This document shows positions 24,607 through 33,045 of a stretch of 64,000 nucleotides of DNA, piece after piece. Origin of the DNA: Lacibacter luteus (lineage in GTDB: Bacteria; Bacteroidota; Bacteroidia; Chitinophagales; Chitinophagaceae). The stretch lies in assembly GCF_004118265.1 (NCBI RefSeq), contig NZ_SDHW01000001.1, positions 496,001 to 560,000 on the forward strand. Direction: 5' to 3'. The position numbers and the translations under genes are program-made. The stretch's first letter is position 1. The number at the start of each line of letters is the position of its first letter. The notes under the pieces are model-generated. The model searched no databases and was not told the origin of the DNA. It worked only from the letters and a program-made list of their open reading frames with translations.

Positions 24607-27345
24607 CTATTGCTTCGCTGTATACGCCGTACTAAACTCATATTTCCCCGAACCAACTTTCACTACCACATATTCTTTCGCCTTACCAACTACTTCAATC
24701 TCTTTGACTAACGCTAACGGCTGACCGCTTTCCAGCACATCGGTTGCAGCAGCTGCAGGAATATAAATGGTGGCCGTTGTGTTGGCCGGAACGAATGCAT
24801 GCAGGGTCAATTTTCCATTCTCAATTTTCCAACCACTGCTGAGTGTACCATATTGTGTAATGTAATCGGCATATGCATGTGTAAACTTACCACCGATATG
24901 TGGCTTGATGCGGATCTGTTTGTAACCAACTGTTCCGTCTTCCACATCAATACCCACCATTACACGATACATCCAGTCGCCAATGGCACCGTATGCATAA
25001 TGGTTGAAGGAGTTCATGGTAATGGCCTGGAAATCGCCGTTGGTGCGGATACCATCCCAACGTTCCCAAATGGTAGTGGCGCCTTTTGTTACCGGATACA
25101 ACCACGATGGATAGGTTTTCTGCAACAGCAAGGTGTAAGCCACATCGCTATAACCATAACGACTCAACACATGACAGAGATAAGGCGTTCCTAAAAATCC
25201 GGTGGTTAAATGATTACCGTATTGTTTGATGTTGTTCACCAAACGATCGGCCGCCTGCTGACGTAATGCTTCAGGAAACAGATCGAACTGCAAAGCGAGT
25301 ACATACGATGTTTGTGTGTTGCTCATGGTGGCACCATTGGGCGTTGTGTATTCTTTTAAGAACGCTGTTTTGATGCGTTGCAGTAAGGCGGTGTAAGTTG
25401 CCACATCATCGGCCTTGCCTAATTCCTTTGCTGCATTGATGAGTAACTGTGTAGAGTAAGCGTAAAAGCATTGTGCAATTAAATATTTATTGGTGATGGC
25501 TGCATTGCCATCGTTATCATCGGCCATGGTATAAAACAACCAATCGCCGAAATGACTGCCGGTATTCCACAGGTCGTTCTTGCTTTTGCTTTGCATATAA
25601 CCCACCCATGCTTTCATACTGCTGTACTGGTTTTCTAAAATGCGTTTATCGCCATACACCAAATACATTTCCCATGGAATGATGGTTGAAACATCGGCCC
25701 AGCCTGCACTGCCGCCTGCTGCCCATCCTTCTTCGCCCAATACATTCGGAATAACATGTGGTATGCTGCCGTTTTTAATTTGATCGGCCGACACATCTTT
25801 CATCCATTTGGTAAAGAAATTATTGACGCCACGTAAGAATGTTGCAGTGCGGAAGAATGCTTGTGCATCACCTGTCCAGCCCATGCGTTCATCACGCTGC
25901 GGACAATCGGTTGGCACATCTACGAAATTTCCTCTCAATCCCCATTCAATATTATGCTGCAGTTGATTGATGAGGGAATCGGATGAAGTGAAGCTGCCTG
26001 TTTGCTGCATAGCCGAATACAAAGCAATGGCTGTAAAATTCTGTGGTTGCAATTCAGTTGCAACACCTTCTACTTTTATGTAACGGAAACCAAAGAAGGT
26101 GAAATGCGGTTCAAAGATTTCTTCGCCATTTCCTTTGAGTATATACACAGCCTGTGCTTTTGCATTACGCAGATTCTCGGTGTAAAAATTTCCGTTCTTG
26201 TCTAACACTTCTGCATGCGATACTTTGATGGTATCGCCTGCTTTGCCTTTTACTTTTAACTGCACCCAACCCACAAGGTTTTGTCCGAAGTCGATCACTT
26301 TTTCTTTTTTGGGTGTAGTGATGACTTTTAATGTTGCAAATGTTTCGTGTTTTTTGATGGGCTCGTTATAAGTGGCTACTAAAATATCTTTTGATGCGTT
26401 GGATGTTTTTACTGCAGACCAGTTCTTGTCATCATAGCCTGCAACTGTCCAGCCAATCTTTTCTTTTGTTGCATCCACCACTTCACCTTGATAAATTCCA
26501 TTGGAGCGGATGGCACCGGTTGATGATTTCCAGCTTGCATCAGAAGCAATGGTTGCTGTTGTTCCATCGGTATAAACGATATCGAGCTGAAGCAAGAGTG
26601 CAATATCTTTTCCGTAAATATTTCTGCGGTGATCGAATGAGAAGTTACCACGATACCAACCATCGCCCAATGTAACAGCAATAGCGTTGGCGCCATCTTT
26701 CAACAGATTGGTTACATCGTATGCCTGGTATTGCAGGCGTTTGTTATAACTCGTCCAGCCGGGTGTGAGATAAGCATCTCCAACACGTTTGCCATTGATC
26801 TGTGCTTCGTACAAACCATGTGCAGTGATGTAGGCTGTTGCTGATTTTATTTTTTTTCCGGTGCTGAATTCTTTGCGCATGAGTGGTGCTGCAAATTCTT
26901 TGTCTTCGGTATAGCCGGGTTCGATCCATTGTGCTTTCCAGTCTGTTGGTTTTAATAAACCCATTTGCCAATGATTCACTGCACTCCATGCTGATGCTTT
27001 ACCATTATTATCCCACACACGCACCTGCCAGTAATATTTTTTTCCTGCTGTCAACGCAGCGCCTTTGTAGGGTACATGAATGGATTGATTGAAACTGATC
27101 TTTCCGCTTGCCCAGCTGCTGCCTTTTGTTAGTGCTGCTACATCTTCTGCTACTCTTATTTCATACGCTGTTTGTGCAATATTCCGTTGATCGGAAATTA
27201 ATTGCCAGCTGAAGTATGGTTGCACAACATCAAGCCCGATGGGATTGCTGAGGTTTTCTGTTTTGAGATGATCGAGTTTTACCTGTGCAAGCAGGGATAA
27301 GGTGATGCATTGAAAAGCGAGAAGGAGCAAGCTTATTTTTCTCAT
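24607..27345 (-). CDS. GH78 alpha-L-rhamnosidase
   Basis: A 912-residue secreted enzyme. Signal peptide 1-20, an FN3-like domain (about 24-130), a galactose-binding-like domain with DGWYRGNFSF (about 165-330), a beta-sandwich (about 335-445), and an (alpha/alpha)6 catalytic barrel from about 450 to 800. The barrel contains the family signature from Asp480 to Asp493 (DCPQRDERMGWTGD), which supplies the acidic active-site residues. A C-terminal beta-sandwich follows. GH78 removes alpha-linked rhamnose from rhamnogalacturonan or glycosides. A 92-bp gap upstream holds a perfect 48-bp palindrome. It is the first PUL enzyme on the right side of the accessory island. Confidence 0.92.
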   Translation of the reverse strand: MRKISLLLLAFQCITLSLLAQVKLDHLKTENLSNPIGLDVVQPYFSWQLISDQRNIAQTAYEIRVAEDVAALTKGSSWASGKISFNQSIHVPYKGAALTAGKKYYWQVRVWDNNGKASAWSAVNHWQMGLLKPTDWKAQWIEPGYTEDKEFAAPLMRKEFSTGKKIKSATAYITAHGLYEAQINGKRVGDAYLTPGWTSYNKRLQYQAYDVTNLLKDGANAIAVTLGDGWYRGNFSFDHRRNIYGKDIALLLQLDIVYTDGTTATIASDASWKSSTGAIRSNGIYQGEVVDATKEKIGWTVAGYDDKNWSAVKTSNASKDILVATYNEPIKKHETFATLKVITTPKKEKVIDFGQNLVGWVQLKVKGKAGDTIKVSHAEVLDKNGNFYTENLRNAKAQAVYILKGNGEEIFEPHFTFFGFRYIKVEGVATELQPQNFTAIALYSAMQQTGSFTSSDSLINQLQHNIEWGLRGNFVDVPTDCPQRDERMGWTGDAQAFFRTATFLRGVNNFFTKWMKDVSADQIKNGSIPHVIPNVLGEEGWAAGGSAGWADVSTIIPWEMYLVYGDKRILENQYSSMKAWVGYMQSKSKNDLWNTGSHFGDWLFYTMADDNDGNAAITNKYLIAQCFYAYSTQLLINAAKELGKADDVATYTALLQRIKTAFLKEYTTPNGATMSNTQTSYVLALQFDLFPEALRQQAADRLVNNIKQYGNHLTTGFLGTPYLCHVLSRYGYSDVAYTLLLQKTYPSWLYPVTKGATTIWERWDGIRTNGDFQAITMNSFNHYAYGAIGDWMYRVMVGIDVEDGTVGYKQIRIKPHIGGKFTHAYADYITQYGTLSSGWKIENGKLTLHAFVPANTTATIYIPAAAATDVLESGQPLALVKEIEVVGKAKEYVVVKVGSGKYEFSTAYTAKQ

Positions 27346-27380
27346 ATCAATTGTAATTTATTTAAAGGTCTTGTTTTTTT

Positions 27381-27428
27381 GCTGCTTTGAATTGCCCCGG
27401 GCTTAAGCCCGGGGCAATTCAAAGCAGC
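27381..27428. repeat. Perfect 48-bp palindrome in the GH43-GH78 gap
   Basis: Every base pairs; the centre is GCCCCGGGCTTAAGCCCGGGGC with flanks GCTGCTTTGAATT. In RNA this gives a 22-24-bp hairpin with almost no loop, 9 bp after the GH43 stop. There is no T run, so it is more likely an mRNA-processing or stability element, or a dispersed REP, than a terminator. Confidence 0.85.
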
Positions 27429-27437
27429 TAAATATAT

Positions 27438-28835
27438 CTATTCAACAACTACAACATTGTTAATCGAAATATAATGGCCTTTGCTTCCTGACAATCGTCC
27501 CGACTTTTCTTTCCACCACCATTTTTCGCCCAATACTTTTACGGTAACAGTGTACGTATCTTTTTTCATTGACGGACTCATAAACTTCGTTTGCAGTCTG
27601 GCATATTTCGAATAAAAATCTACATTGGAAGTGAGTACGGTTTCGCCTTTGCTGTTTTTGATGATGATGCTGGCATAACCACCATCTGGCCTCGACAATC
27701 CATAAATACCGATCTGTGTTGCTTTTACCGTGACGGAGAAGGAAGCACCTTTTTCATCAGTACTTTTTAGAGACAATGTATCATTCTCCCAGTTACCATT
27801 GTACACAATTCGTTTATCAGCAGCGTCAATCGTTTTTCCTTTAATGATTACAGGTGCAGCAATGCCTGTTTGCTGATCGATCTTCCATGCTTCCCAGAAT
27901 TGAATCAATGAAACAGTATAACCCGAAACCGATAACGGCTGCCACACATACGTAGCAGCTGTTGTTTGTTTGGGAAACGACCAACGATCGCCCATGAACA
28001 TATAGGTTGTTTCTTTTGAACCTTCAATGGGTAATACAAATGTTGTTTGTGAATTCCAGGTAAGCGTTCCTTCCGGCGCAAAGAATCCTCTCTTTATCCA
28101 CGGGCCTTTTAATGAAGTGGCGGTGAAATAATAATTATCATTCCGCTCCCATCCCGTCAGATCAGAACCAAGGAAATAATATAAACTGTCTTTATGAAAA
28201 ATAGCAGGCGATTCAAAACCTCTTTCAAATGCTTTGTTCACCTGTTCGCTGATGCTTTTATAATCATCATTTAATTTGTAAATATCACCACCATGCAACA
28301 ACACATAACCGCTGCCGTCTTTATCCTGGAATGTGCCCATGTCCCATTTCTTAATGGGCTTGCCATTAAATAACAATGGACCATGAAATGTATAAGGCCC
28401 GGTGATATTGGTTGCAGTTGCATAACCTACAAACTGGTCAACATAACCCAGTGTATCTGCATGCATGTACATGATGTATTCACCTGTTGATGGACATTTC
28501 ATCACTTTGCAACGTTCGCCTACACGGTTTGGCCCAAGCTTACCCACTGTTTGTTGTGGCAAGGCAATGCGTTCAAATTTCCAGTTATAAAGATCAGTTG
28601 ACGAATAACAATTGAAGCCAACGAAGTCGTTGCTGCTATCGTCGTGACGTTCGCCAAACAAATAATATTTGCCGTTCTCTTTTATAATGTTAGCGCCATG
28701 TGCACTTACGGTATTTCCTTTTTCATCGTACCAGGGAACGCCGGAGACGATGGCGGTGTTTTTCTTTTGTGCAGATGAATCGATTTCAGCAAAACAAAAA
28801 AGAAACAACAAGATCAGCTTGCACAACAGCTTCAT
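27438..28835 (-). CDS. GH43 beta-propeller hydrolase (exo-beta-1,3-galactanase-like)
   Basis: A 465-residue secreted protein. I chose the ATG at 28835 over 28856 because it opens directly on the signal peptide (MKLLCKLILLFLFCFAE). A five-bladed propeller covers about 30-310 and a C-terminal beta-sandwich about 325-465. Blade I reads VSAHGANIIKENGKYYLFGE. This resembles the AHGGG form found in GH43 subfamily 24 galactanases, which lack the usual catalytic-base Asp, rather than the DPxI form. ERGFESPAIF carries the probable general acid Glu. A role on beta-1,3-galactan side chains of arabinogalactan is an inference; the subfamily was assigned by eye. Its start lies 23 bp after the PL9 stop. Confidence 0.75.
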   Translation of the reverse strand: MKLLCKLILLFLFCFAEIDSSAQKKNTAIVSGVPWYDEKGNTVSAHGANIIKENGKYYLFGERHDDSSNDFVGFNCYSSTDLYNWKFERIALPQQTVGKLGPNRVGERCKVMKCPSTGEYIMYMHADTLGYVDQFVGYATATNITGPYTFHGPLLFNGKPIKKWDMGTFQDKDGSGYVLLHGGDIYKLNDDYKSISEQVNKAFERGFESPAIFHKDSLYYFLGSDLTGWERNDNYYFTATSLKGPWIKRGFFAPEGTLTWNSQTTFVLPIEGSKETTYMFMGDRWSFPKQTTAATYVWQPLSVSGYTVSLIQFWEAWKIDQQTGIAAPVIIKGKTIDAADKRIVYNGNWENDTLSLKSTDEKGASFSVTVKATQIGIYGLSRPDGGYASIIIKNSKGETVLTSNVDFYSKYARLQTKFMSPSMKKDTYTVTVKVLGEKWWWKEKSGRLSGSKGHYISINNVVVVE

Positions 28836-28858
28836 GTGATTTTTATTTAAGAGCATCT

Positions 28859-30214
28859 TTATTTCATTACTTCAAAACATCCAAGGTCTGGTGCTTTGCC
28901 TTTGAAGGGCAACCCAACATTCACACCTTTATCAATTAAAACACTTCCCGGTTTTAATCGCATAAAATCAATATCAGGCAAACTGCCATCCGGTTTTCTT
29001 GGAGCAGTTAGAAGCGATGTATCCAGGCTGATAAAATCTTCTTTAGATATCCTGATCTCATTATTCAAAAAACTATTGTATTCAATTGTACATCTTGCCG
29101 GATCATAGTTTGTAATATCATTACTTGCCGAACGTGGTGAAAAACTGATATTGTTTTTTAACACATGATCGTAACCCGGCCCATCAACAAGATATTCTGT
29201 TTCTAACTTTCCTTTTCGATTTAGCATGTTATAGTTGCTGCCGTTTTGATAAGCAGTATTGTTAAACCAATCACTTCCATTCAGGTGATGATTGGAATAA
29301 AACCCATTGGCCTTATTCATTACAGAAAGACAATTGCGGATGCTGTTTCTTGGAATAACAGGAGGAAGCAGGTTTGGAGCTCTTGCACCATAACCACCGG
29401 CTTTAAATCCATTACCATCTGCACGACTAATAAAACCAACAGAATAACCATTATAAAACGCCCAGCAATTTTCAAATACCGTTGATTCAAATGCAGAGAT
29501 ACAATCATATCCATCATCACTGTTTAGCCATGCCCTGCATCCCCTGAAAACATTATTGACACTTCCCGCCGAAGGATGATTACCAAATCCATCTACATTA
29601 CCACCGTTTCTTCCACCTCCTCCCTGCGATACATAATCATAGTTTCTGTAAGCATCACAATTGAGAATAAGATTATTGGAGCCCGCTGTTAGAAAGAAGC
29701 CAATGGCTTGCCCATCATGCATGTTTAACTGCTCGTATATATTGTTGCTGCCACCATCGTTTGAAAAGCAAATGGATTGTGTATTCACATTTGTAATGGT
29801 TACTTGCACACCAACTACTTCCAAGCCTTTGAAATGAAGCCAGGAGCCTGTAACCTCAAATGCATGTACACGATAATTTGCCGGCTTGATATTGCTGAAA
29901 TCAAAAACTGGTTTTTCATCTGGATATGCCCAATAGTTGATGCGTTTATTTTCAGTTCCACTTTTATCCAACAAAATAACATAGGCCCAGATCCTTGTAT
30001 AAGTAGCGATCTGCGATTCCTGCATCATGTATGTTCCGCCACGTATATAAACAGTATCGCCTGCAGAAACAAGTGATTGAGCTTTTTGTATGCTTTGCAA
30101 AGGTTTCTCTTTTGTACCCGGGTTTGCATCATTTCCATTTGTTGCTACATAAAAAACGGATGCATGTGAAACAGCGCAACTCAACAACCCAATAAAAACT
30201 GCAATGAATTTCAT
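28859..30214 (-). CDS. PL9-like pectate lyase (right-handed beta-helix)
   Basis: A 451-residue secreted protein with a signal peptide (1-18) and an N-terminal strand typical of this group (FYVATNGNDANPGTKEKPLQ), then a parallel beta-helix. RADGNGFKAGG carries Lys271, matching the catalytic-base lysine of PL9 enzymes. Acidic residues for calcium are in ILNCDAYRNYD (Asp187), GGNVDGFG (Asp208) and LNSDDGYDCIS (Asp233, Asp234, Asp237). PL9 enzymes cleave polygalacturonate or rhamnogalacturonan by beta-elimination, producing unsaturated ends that GH105 and PL22 products in this locus could then handle. It starts 1 bp after the preceding GH43 gene stop, so the two are translationally coupled. Confidence 0.82.
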   Translation of the reverse strand: MKFIAVFIGLLSCAVSHASVFYVATNGNDANPGTKEKPLQSIQKAQSLVSAGDTVYIRGGTYMMQESQIATYTRIWAYVILLDKSGTENKRINYWAYPDEKPVFDFSNIKPANYRVHAFEVTGSWLHFKGLEVVGVQVTITNVNTQSICFSNDGGSNNIYEQLNMHDGQAIGFFLTAGSNNLILNCDAYRNYDYVSQGGGGRNGGNVDGFGNHPSAGSVNNVFRGCRAWLNSDDGYDCISAFESTVFENCWAFYNGYSVGFISRADGNGFKAGGYGARAPNLLPPVIPRNSIRNCLSVMNKANGFYSNHHLNGSDWFNNTAYQNGSNYNMLNRKGKLETEYLVDGPGYDHVLKNNISFSPRSASNDITNYDPARCTIEYNSFLNNEIRISKEDFISLDTSLLTAPRKPDGSLPDIDFMRLKPGSVLIDKGVNVGLPFKGKAPDLGCFEVMK

Positions 30215-30215
30215 T

Positions 30216-31217
30216 TTATTTTTTTAATTGAATGATAACCGGTTCATTACGATCGCAGACAACTTCACCGTTTACATATTTCAACTCGGCCAATTGTATC
30301 ACACTTCGTTTATCATCAAACGAACCTCTTGGAGCAGGATTGGCTTTACTTCTTCCGGGGTGAGTGAAATAATAAACATAGGCTTTACCATTGTTTATGA
30401 TCACATCACAATGCCCACCAATGGCCTGGTCGTCTTTTCTTTTGCCGGGATTTTCTAAAATGCGGTTGGGTTGTTTTGTCCACTTTAACAGATCATCAGA
30501 CGAGTACACTTCCATTCCTTTCCATGCATCCACGATCATAAAATATTTTCCCTGCCAATAAAATGTTTTAGGCCCCTCGCCTCTTGCTGCAATGGCCTTG
30601 CCTTTATCCACCCAATTGTACAGGTCTTTGCTGTCGGCATAATAAATACTCTTCCCATCTTTCTCATTATTGTACCACATGCGGAAAGTTGTATCGTTGA
30701 TCTTGTACACCGATGCATCAATGACCTTTTCATTCACCAGTTTTAATGTTGATTGATAATTCCAATCTTTCAGATTCTTACTTGTGAGATGAACGATCAC
30801 TCTCGGATGATTCCAGTCTTTGAATGTGCCAGGCACGTAGGTGAGATACATGTGATACGTTCCTTTGTGTTCAATTACATCAGGCGCCCAATGTGTATAA
30901 CCTGCATCAGGACGATAATTGACGTTTGCTGTATCAACATATTTCCATTGTACACCATCATTACTTTCAGCGATACCAATCCGTGTGCCATGCACCCATT
31001 GCACTGTTGAATCTTCTATTGAAGCACGACGATTGGTGTACAGCATCCACCATTTCTTTTTTGCTTTGTTGTAGATGATCACGGGATCGGCAGCGCCATG
31101 ATAAACAGGATCATCGAACAAAGGTTTTGGCACAGTGTTGTTTTGTGCTGAAGAAGTTTGAACCACGAAGGCACAAAGAACACAAAGAATCACAAAGGAG
31201 AATTTTAATTTCGTCAT
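30216..31217 (-). CDS. GH43-type five-bladed propeller glycosidase
   Basis: A 333-residue secreted protein, signal peptide 1-24. The single propeller carries likely catalytic acids in GAADPVIIYN (Asp near 45), WAPDVIEH (Asp near 113), KVIDASVYK (Asp near 168) and GEGPKTFYW (Glu near 210). The fold is that of GH43 or a related clan-F family; the exact substrate (arabinose, galactose or xylose) is not readable. It is translationally coupled with PL9, 1 bp apart. Its signal peptide (LCVLCAFVVQTSSAQ) is encoded by DNA matching the CTTTGTG-type dispersed repeat at 4732-4772. Confidence 0.72.
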   Translation of the reverse strand: MTKLKFSFVILCVLCAFVVQTSSAQNNTVPKPLFDDPVYHGAADPVIIYNKAKKKWWMLYTNRRASIEDSTVQWVHGTRIGIAESNDGVQWKYVDTANVNYRPDAGYTHWAPDVIEHKGTYHMYLTYVPGTFKDWNHPRVIVHLTSKNLKDWNYQSTLKLVNEKVIDASVYKINDTTFRMWYNNEKDGKSIYYADSKDLYNWVDKGKAIAARGEGPKTFYWQGKYFMIVDAWKGMEVYSSDDLLKWTKQPNRILENPGKRKDDQAIGGHCDVIINNGKAYVYYFTHPGRSKANPAPRGSFDDKRSVIQLAELKYVNGEVVCDRNEPVIIQLKK

Positions 31218-31386
31218 TTTGATACAGCTTTTGTTTGCCCGTCTGACGCCCTCGTCTGACGGATTTTAATCACCCTTGCCAACCCACCCCTTTTTATCAA
31301 TCCAATTTGTAAGTTGTAGCCGCCCCTCCCAGGAAGGGATTGACATGCTGTTTGTTCATCACTCATTATTAATCATTCATCACTCA

Positions 31387-33045
31387 TCAACTAATTATCT
31401 TCAACGCATTTGCATAAAACTCTGCAGCCCTGTTCTCTGGAAATGTTACAAGCAATCCATCAACTGTTTGTTCAAATGCAAGTGATTGTTTTGTGCTCAG
31501 CAATTCAACTTTGCTGATTTTCTTTTTGTAATGCTTGCTATTGCTGCCAAGATTTTTAATCATCACTTTTCCATTCTCCGGCCAGCCCATTACTGTTGCA
31601 TACAATACATCTCCTTTTGTAACAAAACGAATATCTGCAGCTTCAAAAGGTTTTCCTTTGCCTTCGTTAAAACCTTGCGCTGATAATGGCGCTGTGTTTT
31701 CCAGTGCAGGCCCTTCACCAAAAATGGTCCAAGATCTTGTATCGTAAATACTTTCACTATTTGCTTTCATCCAACGGCCGATCTCTTCAACGATCTTTCG
31801 TTCATCACTATCAATGGTACCATTTCCTTTAACAGGTACGCTTAACATCAGGTTCCCATTCTTGCTCACCACATCAACCAATGTATGCACAACTGTTTTT
31901 GCAGACTTGTAACGATGATTATCGAAAATGGGCTTGTTGTAATGCCAGCTGCCGATGCAGGTATCGGTTTGCCAGGGCAATGGTTCAATGCTGTTGCTTT
32001 GGCCACGTTCAATATCCCATACCATACATTTACGTTGCTGCTCATTCAATATTTTACCATTGATGACAGCCTGCAATGATCCTTTTGTCTTGATACTTTT
32101 ATTATATAGATGAGCAGCGATCTTCAATCCCACATCACTAATAGGATATAACGGCAATACCGTATCATCGAAATAAACAACATCAGGATCGTATTTGTCA
32201 ATAAGATCAATGGTGCGTTTAAAAAATTTATCACAGTAGGCTTTATCCGGAACACTCACACCAGCACCCCAATCCCACTGCGCATGGATCACTGCATTAT
32301 CAGTACTTTCTTTACTTAACGGATGATTTTGTGCATAGAGTTCCTGCGGATCCAATCCTTCCCACCATTTTCCTTTGCCATCTTTCTTTGTGAGTTTACC
32401 ATCGTAGGGAATTCCTGCTTTCGGTCCGTTTTTATCCGATCGTTGTGCTGTTTCGTACCAGCTCCATGCATGCGCCGCATGTACACTCACACCAAAATAC
32501 AATCCCTGTTTGCGTGCAGCTTTAGCCCAACCTCCAACCAGATCTTTCTTCGGTCCTATTTTGGTTGAATTCCATTTGTGATATTTACTGTCGTACAAAT
32601 CGAAATTATCATGATGGTTGGCCAGTGCCATAAAATATTTGGCACCTGCATTTTTATATAATTCCAATAACTCTTCAGGGTTCCATGCTTCTGCTTTCCA
32701 TTTGTTGATCACATCTTTAAAACCAAACGCCGAAGGATGACCATACTTTTCTACATGATAGTTGTACTTGCCATTTCCTTCCATGTACATCTCCCGTGCA
32801 TACCAATCGCCAAACTCGGGTTCGCATTGCGGTCCCCAATGTGCCCAGATTCCAAACTTTGCATTGCGATACCAATCGGGAGTTTTGTATTGCTGCAATG
32901 AATTCCAATTTGACTGAAAAGGTCCGTCTGCAATTCGTAATTCATCTGATGAAAAAAAAGAGGCAGCATCTGCATGTTGTGCCAACCAGATTGCGGGCAC
33001 AGATGCAGCCAGTTGTTTGATGAGGGCTCTGCGGTTCATGTTCAT
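31387..33045 (-). CDS. GH29 alpha-L-fucosidase
   Basis: A 552-residue enzyme. I chose the ATG at 33045, which overlaps the stop of the GH106 gene as TAATG, over the longer frame from 33102. The N-terminus MNMNRRALIKQLAASVPAIW has a twin-arginine-like pattern followed by a hydrophobic stretch. The GH29 barrel shows WYRNAKFGIWAHWGPQCEPE (57-76), MALANHHDNFDLYDSKYHKW, and the nucleophile Asp293 in DVVYFDDT. A C-terminal beta-sandwich follows. GH29 removes alpha-linked fucose; fucosylated pectin or arabinogalactan side chains fit the locus. The 1-bp overlap indicates coupling with GH106. Confidence 0.88.
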   Translation of the reverse strand: MNMNRRALIKQLAASVPAIWLAQHADAASFFSSDELRIADGPFQSNWNSLQQYKTPDWYRNAKFGIWAHWGPQCEPEFGDWYAREMYMEGNGKYNYHVEKYGHPSAFGFKDVINKWKAEAWNPEELLELYKNAGAKYFMALANHHDNFDLYDSKYHKWNSTKIGPKKDLVGGWAKAARKQGLYFGVSVHAAHAWSWYETAQRSDKNGPKAGIPYDGKLTKKDGKGKWWEGLDPQELYAQNHPLSKESTDNAVIHAQWDWGAGVSVPDKAYCDKFFKRTIDLIDKYDPDVVYFDDTVLPLYPISDVGLKIAAHLYNKSIKTKGSLQAVINGKILNEQQRKCMVWDIERGQSNSIEPLPWQTDTCIGSWHYNKPIFDNHRYKSAKTVVHTLVDVVSKNGNLMLSVPVKGNGTIDSDERKIVEEIGRWMKANSESIYDTRSWTIFGEGPALENTAPLSAQGFNEGKGKPFEAADIRFVTKGDVLYATVMGWPENGKVMIKNLGSNSKHYKKKISKVELLSTKQSLAFEQTVDGLLVTFPENRAAEFYANALKIIS

